64,000 nt of DNA from NCBI GenBank assembly GCA_036381475.1, contig DASVCT010000262.1:12447-76446 (forward strand), given 5' to 3'. Made by a program: the position numbers and the translations under genes. The DNA comes from ZC4RG29 sp036381475 (lineage in GTDB: Bacteria; Bacteroidota; Bacteroidia; Cytophagales; Cyclobacteriaceae). Of this stretch, positions 26,471 to 35,076 are shown piece after piece (position 1 is the first letter of the stretch; the number at the start of each line of letters is the position of its first letter). Below the pieces are notes generated by a model, which was given only the letters and a program-made list of their open reading frames with translations, had not been told where the DNA came from and made no database searches.

Positions 26471-26553
26471 AGATTCGGCGCAAATAAAACAAATGAGTAG
26501 AAGAAACCTAGCCCTTAAGGGTCACCTGCAAGGTGTCTCCTTCAGGGCGGATG

Positions 26554-27699
26554 TCACGAGAGGGTCCGCAGGATGCGACCGGCTTCTGCTAACGTTTCAT
26601 CCTTCTTAGCAAAACAAAACCGGAGCAACTGCTGGTTCAGTTGGTTCTGATAAAATACCGACACCGGAATGCAGGCAACTTTGTGCTTTTGCGTCATTTC
26701 CACAGCCAGGTCCATCTCAGGCTTCTCTGACCACCCCCGATACGACACGAGCTGAAAGTACGTCCCCCGGCTGGGAATCGGCTCAAAGGGCGTTCCCTTG
26801 AGTTGCTCAAGGAAGAGGTCGCGCTTCTTTTGATAGAACGATCCGATCCCTGCGTAGTTGGACTCGTCCTTCAGATACTCCGACAAGGCTTTCTGGATCG
26901 CGGTATTGATGCTGAAGGTAATGAATTGATGGGCCTTCCTTATCTCACTTGTAAGATTCGTTGGAGCAACCGTGTAACCGATCTTCCATCCGGTGGCGTG
27001 AAAGGTCTTTCCGAACGAGAAGACCGCGATGCTCTGTGACCGCAATGCCGGGTAATGCAGGACGCCTTCATGTCGGGCGCCCTCGAAGATAATCCGCTCG
27101 TAAGCCTCGTCGCTGAGTATGATCAACCCATACTTCAGGGCGAGCCGTTCTAGTGCCAGGAGGTCTTGTGGTGTATACGTGCGCCCGGTCGGGTTGTGCG
27201 GCGTATTGATCATAATCATCCGCGTTTTTGGCGTGACGGATCGTTCTACCAGGTCCCAGTCAATGGCAAAGCCGGGTGGCCTCAAAGTGATTCGCACGGG
27301 CGTGCCGCCGCACAGCCGGACGGCAGGATCGTACAAATCGTAGGAGGGATCGAACATAATGACCTCTTCACCCCGGTCGACGAAGGCGGCGATGGATGAG
27401 AACAGCGCTTCCGTGGCGCCCGCAGTGATCGTAATTTCTGTTTCCGGGTTCGCCTGGTATCCGTAGGTCCGGCTCACCACGTTGCCCACCGATTCAAGAA
27501 GGTCCGGGAGTCCGGCCATCGGCGCATACTGGTTGTAGCCTTCATCCATGTAGCGGCTTACCAGCCCCGTGAGTTTTTTGTCTACGTCGAAATCCGGGTA
27601 CCCTTGCGATAGGTTAATGGCGCCGCACTCGGCTGCCATGCGGGACATGACCGTAAAGATTGTCGTTCCGACGTCGGGCAGCTTTGAGCGAAAGTTCAT
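26554..27699 (-). CDS. PLP-dependent methionine aminotransferase
   Basis: 381 residues from the ATG at 27699. It is a class I/II aminotransferase of the YbdL/KAT type, with NLSQGYPDF at the N-terminus, the NTPHNPTGRTYT segment and the PLP lysine in SFGKTFHATGWKIGY. It probably transfers the amino group from methionine, aromatic amino acids or glutamine to an oxo-acid. An omega-amidase gene lies 83 bases downstream on the same strand. The longer frame to 27738 overlaps the def stop. Confidence 0.92.
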   Translation of the reverse strand: MNFRSKLPDVGTTIFTVMSRMAAECGAINLSQGYPDFDVDKKLTGLVSRYMDEGYNQYAPMAGLPDLLESVGNVVSRTYGYQANPETEITITAGATEALFSSIAAFVDRGEEVIMFDPSYDLYDPAVRLCGGTPVRITLRPPGFAIDWDLVERSVTPKTRMIMINTPHNPTGRTYTPQDLLALERLALKYGLIILSDEAYERIIFEGARHEGVLHYPALRSQSIAVFSFGKTFHATGWKIGYTVAPTNLTSEIRKAHQFITFSINTAIQKALSEYLKDESNYAGIGSFYQKKRDLFLEQLKGTPFEPIPSRGTYFQLVSYRGWSEKPEMDLAVEMTQKHKVACIPVSVFYQNQLNQQLLRFCFAKKDETLAEAGRILRTLS

Positions 27700-27734
27700 A
27701 GGTGCGGCGGGTCCGGCAGGGGCGAACGTCCCGG

Positions 27735-28283
27735 TCACACTTTGTACTTGATCCGGTATTCGGTGTCGACCTTTCCCCTGGAAATATCGGAAAGTTTGCC
27801 TTTCAGGAGGCGCTTTTTCAGGGGTGTGAGGTAATCGATAAAGAGTTTGCCCTCGATATGATCGTATTCGTGCTGGATGATCCTGGCTTTCATGCCGTCA
27901 TATTCTTCTTCATGGAGGTTCCAGTCCTCGTCATAATAACGGATGCGCAACTTTTCCTTGCGGACCACGGGCTCGCGGATGTTCGGGATACTGAGGCAGC
28001 CTTCCTCGCATTCCCAATCATTGCCCACTTCGTCCACGAGTATCGGGTTGATGAACGCCTTCCTGAACCCTTCCATGCCGGCCTCATCCTCGATTCCCGT
28101 GCCATCGACGACAAAAAGGCGGATCGACTTGCCGATCTGGGGTGCCGCCAGGCCTATGCCCTGGGCATGCTCCATGGTTTCGAACATGTCGCGGATCAGG
28201 TCCTTGAGATCCGTTCCGTGCGCGATTTCAGTAGTTGGCTGCCGGAGTACCGGGTCTCCGTACATTACAATCGGGTAAATCAT
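27735..28283 (-). CDS. def: Peptide deformylase
   Basis: 182 residues from the ATG at 28283. All three family motifs are present: GIGLAAPQIG, EGCLSIP with the metal-binding Cys, and QHEYDHIEG with the HExxH metal site. It removes the formyl group from new proteins. The aminotransferase gene starts 35 bases downstream. Confidence 0.97.
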   Translation of the reverse strand: MIYPIVMYGDPVLRQPTTEIAHGTDLKDLIRDMFETMEHAQGIGLAAPQIGKSIRLFVVDGTGIEDEAGMEGFRKAFINPILVDEVGNDWECEEGCLSIPNIREPVVRKEKLRIRYYDEDWNLHEEEYDGMKARIIQHEYDHIEGKLFIDYLTPLKKRLLKGKLSDISRGKVDTEYRIKYKV

Positions 28284-28366
28284 TTCATTGCAATCTTCCG
28301 CCAAAGTTAACGCATATTCACAAACATTAAATCCACACACCCGGCGGAACCGCTCCGGAAGGGTGG

Positions 28367-28786
28367 CTATTTGCCCCGTCCTGCCTCCAGAAAACCCTGC
28401 AGGATGATCGCGGCGCTGATCTTGTCGAGATTCGCCTTCTGCCGGCGGTCCTTTTTTTTCATTCCGCCCTCGATTTGCGCGTGCTTGGCCAGCGAGCTTG
28501 TGAACCGCTCGTCCACCAGGTGGATTGGCTTCTCCGGGAAGGCTTGCCGTAACTGCTCGACGAATTTTTTTACCTGAGGCGCCACGGGCGAGTCCGCATC
28601 CGACATCGTCCGTGGCATACCGACGACGAAAGCATCGACCGCTTCCCTTGCCACGTATGACCTCAGATAGGATAAGACTTCGGCGGTTACTACGGTCTCC
28701 AGCGGCGTGGAGATGATGCGTAGTGGGTCAGTCACCGCAAGACCGGTCCGTTTCAATCCGTAGTCAATGCCGATCAATCGTCCCAC
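28367..28786 (-). CDS. ruvX: Holliday junction resolvase-like RuvX
   Basis: 139 residues with an RNase H fold: GIDYGLKRTG near the N-terminus, VDERFTSSLA and LDKISAAIILQ. The likely start is a GTG at 28786, giving MGRLIGIDYG; it overlaps the end of the upstream reductase gene by 13 bases. RuvX/YqgF is needed for pre-16S rRNA 5'-end processing in E. coli and has been linked to DNA repair. Confidence 0.93.
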   Translation of the reverse strand: MGRLIGIDYGLKRTGLAVTDPLRIISTPLETVVTAEVLSYLRSYVAREAVDAFVVGMPRTMSDADSPVAPQVKKFVEQLRQAFPEKPIHLVDERFTSSLAKHAQIEGGMKKKDRRQKANLDKISAAIILQGFLEAGRGK

Positions 28787-29304
28787 AGGCCTTGTCCTTT
28801 TCTGCGATATATTAATTGGACCAGGCCATTGGGGTATGGCACCGATTCGATCAGTTCGAAGGACGCACGGTCACCTTTTCCAAACAACGGGATCCCGCCG
28901 CCCAGGAGGAGCGGATGAACGGAAAGGTGCATTTCGTCAATTGCGTTGGATTCGCGAAATGGGGCGATCACTTCCGCGCCGCCGTAAAGCCAGATGCCTT
29001 TGCCGGGTTGACGCTGCATGGCGCGCACGAAGGAAATGGGATCTTCCTGTACGACGCGCACGTTGGCAAAGGGAGTCTCCTTCAGTGTGCGGGAAAACAC
29101 CACAAGCTCCTTGTCGGCGTACCACTTTTCAACATACGGCGCGATCACTTCATAAGTCTTGCGTCCCATGATGAGGGTATCGACGCGTTTTCCAAATGCG
29201 GTTAGCCCGTAGTCGTCATCAGTGAAACACCAGTCGTACTCTCCATTGGGGCCAGCAATATAGCCGTCGATCGTGACGGCCAGGTTGAGCAAGACTTGTC
29301 GCAT
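28774..29304 (-). CDS. Dihydrofolate reductase-like (RibD C-terminal domain) protein
   Basis: 176 residues of the DHFR-like fold, of the YyaP/YwjB type: LNLAVTIDGYIAGPNGE at the N-terminus, the MGRKTYEVI nucleotide segment and IWLYGGAEVIAPF. It probably reduces a pterin or related substrate with NADPH, but the substrate is unknown. It overlaps ruvX by 13 bases and lies 4 bases from the RIC gene. Confidence 0.88.
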   Translation of the reverse strand: MRQVLLNLAVTIDGYIAGPNGEYDWCFTDDDYGLTAFGKRVDTLIMGRKTYEVIAPYVEKWYADKELVVFSRTLKETPFANVRVVQEDPISFVRAMQRQPGKGIWLYGGAEVIAPFRESNAIDEMHLSVHPLLLGGGIPLFGKGDRASFELIESVPYPNGLVQLIYRRKGQGLWDD

Positions 29305-29308
29305 TGCG

Positions 29309-30064
29309 CTAGTTGAAACGGGTCTTGTCGAAGAAGATCTTCTTCACCCTGTTTTCCAGTTCCATCGCTTTTGGAAACAGGATTTCGTTCTCGATTCGCG
29401 CGTGGGTGATGAGGCTCCTTTCGAACTCCTGCAGTTCCTGGAAAATGACCCGGATGTGCAAGGGGGCACTCGGATCTAGTGTGTAATTACCGGTAATCCT
29501 TCGAATGCCCTCCATTTCATCGTCGTGCGCCTCGTGTTCTACAGAAAGTTTGTGAATGGAATTCTTTTCCAATTGGTAGTACAGCAGCGAGGGGTTGGCC
29601 CTGCCTTTCAATGCCCGCTCCAGCAGCCGAATATAGATAAAGAGGGTATCCTCTTCTTCGTATATGTGTTCAATAAAATCCTCCACGAACAACGGGAACA
29701 CGATCTTCAGGTCCTTTTCCAGGTGCGTGTAATCGGGATGGTTGGCCCGGAACGACTCGACGAGCCGGCCGATGTAGGGCAACTTGTGCTTTATGAACAG
29801 GAAGTGGGCGTGCTTCAGGTATTCAATAATAAGGTCGATGGGATAGTCAACCAGAGGGAGTTGGGCTTCCTGGAGGAGGCTCGGAGATTCGAGTTCGCGA
29901 ATCACCTGTTCGAGTTTGAGGTTCCGCTCACGGCACACCTGTTCGAGGGTGTGGCCGGAACACTCATAAAACCGGACGCCCAGGTAGTACAGAACGTAGC
30001 CATTCACGTAGTTTTGATCTACTAACTCGCTGATGCTCTTTTCCCTGAAGGTGGATTTTTCCAT
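29309..30064 (-). CDS. ric: RIC-like hemerythrin-domain protein
   Basis: 251 residues from the ATG at 30064. A short ScdA/YtfE N-terminal domain (residues about 5-60) has ECSGHTLEQV where the family normally has CCGG, so only one of two cysteines remains. A hemerythrin-like helical bundle follows with likely iron ligands in KHAHFLFIKHKLP, EHIYEEEDT, VEHEAHDDE and HARIENEILFP. RIC proteins repair iron-sulfur or di-iron centres after nitrosative or oxidative damage. Confidence 0.85.
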   Translation of the reverse strand: MEKSTFREKSISELVDQNYVNGYVLYYLGVRFYECSGHTLEQVCRERNLKLEQVIRELESPSLLQEAQLPLVDYPIDLIIEYLKHAHFLFIKHKLPYIGRLVESFRANHPDYTHLEKDLKIVFPLFVEDFIEHIYEEEDTLFIYIRLLERALKGRANPSLLYYQLEKNSIHKLSVEHEAHDDEMEGIRRITGNYTLDPSAPLHIRVIFQELQEFERSLITHARIENEILFPKAMELENRVKKIFFDKTRFN

Positions 30065-30166
30065 ACTGCAACGGGTAAAGATAGGCAATCGCTTTAAAAT
30101 TTATGCGGCTAATCATGGCCAAATGAATTCTGTCTGATTTTTGTCTTTTTCCACTACGGCATCGAC

Positions 30167-30174
30167 TATTTTTG
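30167..30174 (+). promoter_or_regulatory. -7 box upstream of the S41 peptidase gene
   Basis: TATTTTTG matches TAnnTTTG exactly, 84 bases before the ATG at 30258. A TTG at 30141-30143 could be the -33 element, but the 23-base spacer is long. Rest of the 193-base gap between the divergent genes: nothing recognised. Confidence 0.35.
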
Positions 30175-30257
30175 ACTTTTGGCGTAATGCGGAAGCCGCA
30201 TAGAATGAATTTGCGGGCTATTTCGTTGATTATTAAATAAAACGGCATTATTCGCGT

Positions 30258-31871
30258 ATGGAGATTTCGAACACGAAGAGTCAGATCCGGCTTCCGTTCG
30301 TCCTTTTTGCTGGGCTGGCTGCAGGGATACTCGTGGGCGCCACATTCGGGAAGAAAGACGACGCGGATGTTGATCCGGAAGTCAGGAAATTCCGGGAGGT
30401 ACTCACACAAATCAAAGAGTCGTACGTAGACGACGTGGATACCCGTGAACTCGTCGAAGAGACGATTCAGGACATGCTGTCAAAGCTCGATCCGCATTCC
30501 GCCTACATTCCGGCAGAGGACCGGGAGCGGGCCAATGAAGACCTCCGGGGCAACTTTGACGGCATTGGGATTGAATTCAGAATTTTTGACGACACGATCG
30601 TTGTGGTAACGCCCTTAAGCGGGGGCCCGTCCGAAGCCGTCGGCATACTTTCGGGAGACAAGATCATCCGCGTCGACACGATGAATGTCGGCGGGATCGG
30701 TATTACCAACGAGGACGTGATGCGATACCTGAAGGGACCCAAAGGCACTGAAGTCCAGGTAGGGGTTCTGAGAGGCAAACAGGAACTTACCTTCAATATT
30801 GTCCGCGATAAGATTCCCCAATACTCCGTTGACGCTGCCTATATGATCGACGATAAGATCGGCTATATCAAGGTGAGTCGCTTCGCCGCAACCACGTATG
30901 ATGAGTTCACCCGGGCTATACAAAAACTGAAAGACCAGGGCATGAAAAAACTTGTCTTCGACCTGCAGGGAAATCCGGGAGGTTATCTGAACATCGCTAT
31001 CGATATGGCGGACGAATTCCTGCCGGCATCGCGGCGAATCGTATATACCAAGGGGAACAACAGCCGGTACGACCAATCGGCAAACGCGACTTCCCGGGGC
31101 AGCTTTGAAAAGGGAGACCTCATCGTACTTGTCAATGAAGGCAGCGCTTCGGCGTCTGAAATCGTTGCGGGCGCGCTACAGGATAACGATCGCGCGCTTA
31201 TCGTAGGCCGGCGTAGCTTCGGAAAGGGCCTCGTCCAAAGCCCTTTCGACCTGAGCGACGGCTCGGAGATACGACTCACCATCTCGAGGTACTACACGCC
31301 GAGCGGTCGGTCCATTCAAAAACCCTATGACGATGAGCAGGCGTATGCCCGGGACATCATCAGCCGGTATAATCACGGCGAGTTCTTTCACGCCGACAGC
31401 ATTCACCTGAACGACTCGCTCAAGTATCTTACTCTCAAGGGTCGGTCGGTTTATGGTGGCGGCGGAATTATGCCTGACTATTTCGTTCCGCTTGACACCT
31501 CGCTGAACAGTCATTATCTGAATGAACTGTACTCGACCTACGCCATTTTCGAGTATGCATTCTACTATGCTGAAAGCCATAAGAAGGAGCTCGAGGACAT
31601 GGGATACGAAAATTACAGGCGCAACTTCATCGTCACTGATAAGATGCTGGAAGACCTCGTTCAGATGGGCGTGCGGAACAAGGCCAAACCCGACTATGCT
31701 GAACTAAAGAAAAAGAAGCATTTATTCCAGGTTCACCTCAAAGCACAAATCGCCAAAGGAGTATGGGGGAATGAGGGATATTATCCGATCTTCAACGAAA
31801 CCAATGAAATACTTCAGCAGGCACTCAGGCTCTTCGACAAGGCGCCGGAGTTGAATCGCATGAGCATGTAA
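30258..31871 (+). CDS. ctpA: Carboxy-terminal processing protease, S41 family
   Basis: 537 residues. An N-terminal membrane anchor (FVLFAGLAAGILVGATF) is followed by a PDZ domain around residues 85-170 and the S41 catalytic core. The catalytic Ser is in NEGSASASEIVAGALQD and the Lys in RRSFGKGLVQ. It cleaves C-terminal tails of periplasmic proteins. The C-terminal 150 residues are an extra helical segment common in Bacteroidota members. Confidence 0.94.
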   Translation: MEISNTKSQIRLPFVLFAGLAAGILVGATFGKKDDADVDPEVRKFREVLTQIKESYVDDVDTRELVEETIQDMLSKLDPHSAYIPAEDRERANEDLRGNFDGIGIEFRIFDDTIVVVTPLSGGPSEAVGILSGDKIIRVDTMNVGGIGITNEDVMRYLKGPKGTEVQVGVLRGKQELTFNIVRDKIPQYSVDAAYMIDDKIGYIKVSRFAATTYDEFTRAIQKLKDQGMKKLVFDLQGNPGGYLNIAIDMADEFLPASRRIVYTKGNNSRYDQSANATSRGSFEKGDLIVLVNEGSASASEIVAGALQDNDRALIVGRRSFGKGLVQSPFDLSDGSEIRLTISRYYTPSGRSIQKPYDDEQAYARDIISRYNHGEFFHADSIHLNDSLKYLTLKGRSVYGGGGIMPDYFVPLDTSLNSHYLNELYSTYAIFEYAFYYAESHKKELEDMGYENYRRNFIVTDKMLEDLVQMGVRNKAKPDYAELKKKKHLFQVHLKAQIAKGVWGNEGYYPIFNETNEILQQALRLFDKAPELNRMSM

Positions 31872-31933
31872 GCCGGCGTCTCTCAGGTTGTAAGGCCGAT
31901 TGCCTATCTTGATGCATTATTAACCTGAACGCT

Positions 31934-33124
31934 ATGTATTACTATCGACTGGGGCGTGTACCGCCCAAACGGCATACCCAATTTCGGCAACCGGACAACA
32001 CACTGTACCGCGAAGAGGTGGTCAGTTCAAAAGGATTCTCCGGTATCTATTCGATCCTCTATCACATCAATCCGCCAACGCGCGTAAGAGCTGTCGGCGA
32101 GTCCATACCGTACGGACCCCGGTTGCTTCAGGATTATGGACTACGGCATACCCACTTGAATACTTCCGGCGTGGAAAGCACAGGCGACGACTATCTCTCC
32201 GCCAGGAAGGTCTTGCTGGCAAACGCCGATTGCGCCATAGCGATCTGTGCCCCCTCACAACGGCGCATGGATTATTTTTATAAGAATGCGGAAGGCGACG
32301 AGGTAATTTTTGTCCACGACGGTGAAGGCGTGCTCTACTCTCCGTTTGGCAAGCTGACGTTCCGCAAGGGCGATTATGTGGTCATTCCCCGCACGGTCAT
32401 CTATCGGATGGAATTCGGTGACGGCCCGCTTCGCCTCCTGATCATCGAATCAGCGTCACCTATCGAAACCGTGAAACGATACCGGAATGAACTGGGTCAA
32501 CTCCTTGAACATTCGCCTTATTGCGAACGGGACATCAGGCCGCCTGAAGAGTTGGTCACCGACGCCGCCGGGGGTGAATGGCTGATCCGGATAAAAAAGC
32601 AGGGCTATCTTCACAGTTATCACTATGATTTCAGTCCCATGGATCTCGTTGGATGGGATGGCTTTCTGTGGCCCTATGCGTTTTCGATTCACGATTTTGA
32701 ACCGATCACTGGTCGCATCCATCAGCCGCCGCCAGTCCACCAGACCTTTCAGGGTCACAACTTCGTGATCTGTTCATTCGTTCCGCGGCTTTTCGATTAT
32801 CATCCGCTTTCTATTCCCGCACCTTACAATCATAGCAACATCGACAGCGACGAGGTGCTCTACTACGCCGAAGGAAACTTTATGAGCAGGCGCGGCATTG
32901 AAAGAGGAAGCTTTACCCTCCACCCGGGGGGACTGCCTCACGGCCCGCATCCCGGCACGGTGGAAAAAAGCATCGGTGCTAAGGCCACGGAAGAACTTGC
33001 GGTAATGATCGACACGTTCCGTCCGCTTCACCCCACCGAGGACGCGCTCCCGTTTGTCGACACGAATTACCCGATGAGTTGGACGGAAGATGCGACCGGA
33101 TTCCACGAAGTCAATGCTCCGTAG
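31934..33124 (+). CDS. hmgA: Homogentisate 1,2-dioxygenase family protein
   Basis: 396 residues, two cupin-like domains, beginning MYYYRLGRVPPKRHTQFR. Iron ligands are expected in the C-terminal cupin around DEVLYYAEGNFM and LHPGGLPHGPHPG. It would open the ring of homogentisate in tyrosine and phenylalanine breakdown. No other gene of that pathway is in the window, so the substrate is assigned from family resemblance alone. At 396 residues it is somewhat shorter than classical enzymes (about 430-445). Confidence 0.88.
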   Translation: MYYYRLGRVPPKRHTQFRQPDNTLYREEVVSSKGFSGIYSILYHINPPTRVRAVGESIPYGPRLLQDYGLRHTHLNTSGVESTGDDYLSARKVLLANADCAIAICAPSQRRMDYFYKNAEGDEVIFVHDGEGVLYSPFGKLTFRKGDYVVIPRTVIYRMEFGDGPLRLLIIESASPIETVKRYRNELGQLLEHSPYCERDIRPPEELVTDAAGGEWLIRIKKQGYLHSYHYDFSPMDLVGWDGFLWPYAFSIHDFEPITGRIHQPPPVHQTFQGHNFVICSFVPRLFDYHPLSIPAPYNHSNIDSDEVLYYAEGNFMSRRGIERGSFTLHPGGLPHGPHPGTVEKSIGAKATEELAVMIDTFRPLHPTEDALPFVDTNYPMSWTEDATGFHEVNAP

Positions 33125-33127
33125 GTG

Positions 33128-33352
33128 TCAGGTCTTGGGTTTTTTTCGCTCGCGGCTAAGACTAAAATATAGCAGGGCGCCGAGGAGATTGAAAAGGAGA
33201 ATCAACAGCAACCAGATGGCCTTGTCGTAGGGCCGTTTGAATTTGCTTCGTATGACGTCAATGATTGCGATGATGGGCACGATGATCGCCAACGCGATGA
33301 AAACGTAGATGATGATCCATTCGGTACTTAACGGCAGTTCAGAGAAATCCAT
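33128..33352 (-). CDS. Small membrane protein with PLDc_N domain
   Basis: 74 residues with two transmembrane segments (about residues 12-32 and 45-64) and the pattern AIIDVIRSKFKRPYDKAIW of the phospholipase D N-terminal (PLDc_N) domain. There is no catalytic PLD domain. Function unknown; it stands 3 bases from the hmgA stop in the convergent direction. Confidence 0.8.
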   Translation of the reverse strand: MDFSELPLSTEWIIIYVFIALAIIVPIIAIIDVIRSKFKRPYDKAIWLLLILLFNLLGALLYFSLSRERKKPKT

Positions 33353-33402
33353 ATTGGTGATTTATGGGCATGGTGCGAATGGCTCTGTCGGGTATCGGCA
33401 AG

Positions 33403-33978
33403 TTAGTGGTTATTAATCCATTTTTCAATTACTCTCGGATAATGGTAGTGCTCAAGACGATGCACCTTCTCGGCGATCGATTCCGGTGAGTCGTCGGCGT
33501 CCACTTCACAAGTGGCTTGAAAAATTACCGGTCCTTCGTCATACGCTTCCGTCACTTCGTGAATAGTGATGCCGGTCTGCAAATCGCCCGAGGCTTTCAC
33601 GGCTTCATGCACGCGCATACCGTACATCCCCTTGCCACCGTATGCCGGCAACAAGGCTGGATGAATGTTCAGGATGCGGGCGGGAAACATTTGAAGAAGA
33701 CTTTCCGGAAGAAGCCAGAGAAACCCGGCAAGGACAAGGTGGGTGATACCCATGTCGCGAAGCAAGTTGGAGACGTGCGGCTTGTCGTAGAACTCATGTC
33801 TGTTGAAGACGATGGTGGGAATACCATGTTTGCGGGCACGTTCAAGTACGAAGGCGTTCGGCTTATTGGAGAGCACGACGGCCACTGAAATCGTTGGATG
33901 ACCGCGGAAATAGTTGATAATGGCCTCTGCATTGGTGCCGTTCCCGGAGGCGAGAATGGCGATTCGGGCATTCTGCAT
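33403..33978 (-). CDS. purN: Phosphoribosylglycinamide formyltransferase
   Basis: 191 residues from the ATG at 33978. AILASGNGTNAEAI is the N-terminal phosphoribosyl-binding loop; NIHPALLPAYGG carries the catalytic Asn and His, and the Asp lies in EVTEAYDEGPVI. It adds the first formyl group in purine synthesis. It lies 43 bases downstream of ubiA on the same strand. Confidence 0.96.
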   Translation of the reverse strand: MQNARIAILASGNGTNAEAIINYFRGHPTISVAVVLSNKPNAFVLERARKHGIPTIVFNRHEFYDKPHVSNLLRDMGITHLVLAGFLWLLPESLLQMFPARILNIHPALLPAYGGKGMYGMRVHEAVKASGDLQTGITIHEVTEAYDEGPVIFQATCEVDADDSPESIAEKVHRLEHYHYPRVIEKWINNH

Positions 33979-34021
33979 GCCGCAAAAGAAAAGAATCCCC
34001 GGCACAGGGCAAAATGTCGGG

Positions 34022-34879
34022 TCACACGAATGCCATGCTGATGATTCCCAGCACGAGAATCACCTTGCAGAATGTGCTTATCCAGGTGAACTCTCTTTTC
34101 ATATCTGCACGAAGGAGCCAGATCGCCAGCAGCGAGACGGGCGCAAACAGGAACAGCACAAAGTAGTAGAGCGGCAACTGGGTGTATGACCGGTTGAGCA
34201 GGAGGACGGAGGTAAGGAACATGATGAGGATGAGAAAGATTACGCCCTTGGTCCTGCGAATGCCAAGAAGGATGGGCAGGGTACGGCATCCGAATGTATT
34301 GTCGCCTTTCAGATCCTCCATATCCTTGACGATTTCACGCACAAGAGTCATGAAGAACGCGAACAGTGCGTAAATCCAAATCAGGCTGTGATGTGGAAAG
34401 AAAAGCGCGTCTACAACCAGGATACTGAGACCGGTGAGGAGGGCTACGGCGACATTGCCGATAAAGGGCTTTCTCTTCAGTGTGTTCGAATACAGCCAGA
34501 GCAGCCATACCGAGAAGAGATTTACGGCTCCAATCCAGAGCGAGAGATATACTCCGATGAGAATTCCCGCCGCCGAAAATATGCCGTGGAGCAACAGGGC
34601 GTAACGGCGACCGATGCTTCTGCCAACGACTACACGGTCGGGCTTGTTGATGAGGTCAATCTTGACATCATAGTAGTCGTTGATGATATACCCTGCCGCC
34701 GCAATCAGGAGCGTTGACGCGGTAAGCAGCGCAAGCCTCGGATTGAAAACGACATCCGAGTCAACCAGGTAAGCGGCAGTGAAGTATTGCGCCAGGGCAA
34801 TAATAAAAAGATTCCATACCCGGGTCAGCCGAAGAAGCGATGCGGTAAAATCCTTGAGTCTGGTAATCGCCGTTTCCAT
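34022..34879 (-). CDS. UbiA-family membrane prenyltransferase
   Basis: 285 residues from the ATG at 34879, with about eight transmembrane helices. The two Asp-rich motifs are NDYYDVKIDLINKPDR and DMEDLKGD, as in digeranylgeranylglyceryl phosphate synthase-like members. Bacteroidota homologues are often annotated as geranylgeranylglycerol-phosphate geranylgeranyltransferases; the real product is uncertain. Upstream lies a heptamer inverted repeat. Confidence 0.88.
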   Translation of the reverse strand: METAITRLKDFTASLLRLTRVWNLFIIALAQYFTAAYLVDSDVVFNPRLALLTASTLLIAAAGYIINDYYDVKIDLINKPDRVVVGRSIGRRYALLLHGIFSAAGILIGVYLSLWIGAVNLFSVWLLWLYSNTLKRKPFIGNVAVALLTGLSILVVDALFFPHHSLIWIYALFAFFMTLVREIVKDMEDLKGDNTFGCRTLPILLGIRRTKGVIFLILIMFLTSVLLLNRSYTQLPLYYFVLFLFAPVSLLAIWLLRADMKREFTWISTFCKVILVLGIISMAFV

Positions 34880-34919
34880 GGTGTCGTCCCGATTACAAAA
34901 GTAACGAGACGGCCCGTTT

Positions 34920-35066
34920 GATTTGCGATTAGTGATTCTTGATTTGTGATTTTTGATTGGTCCGCTGATTCCCGGTTGCCAATCAGCGACGACGTTCGTT
35001 TTCACCCCGAGGCCACGATCGACGGACAAACTCAATTCACAAATCACAAATCAAAAATCACAAATC
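34920..35066. repeat. Two facing arrays of 7-base GATTTGT-type repeats
   Basis: The left arm at 34920-34961 holds six heptamers: GATTTGC, GATTAGT, GATTCTT, GATTTGT, GATTTTT and GATTGGT. The right arm at 35039-35066 holds four units in reverse orientation (ACAAATC, ACAAATC, AAAAATC, ACAAATC). An 18-base stretch, GATTTGTGATTTTTGATT at 34941-34958, is perfectly inverted at 35049-35066, with 90 bases between. It sits between the receptor end and the prenyltransferase start. No spacers or coding frame. Confidence 0.85.
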
Positions 35067-35076
35067 CACGAACCCC

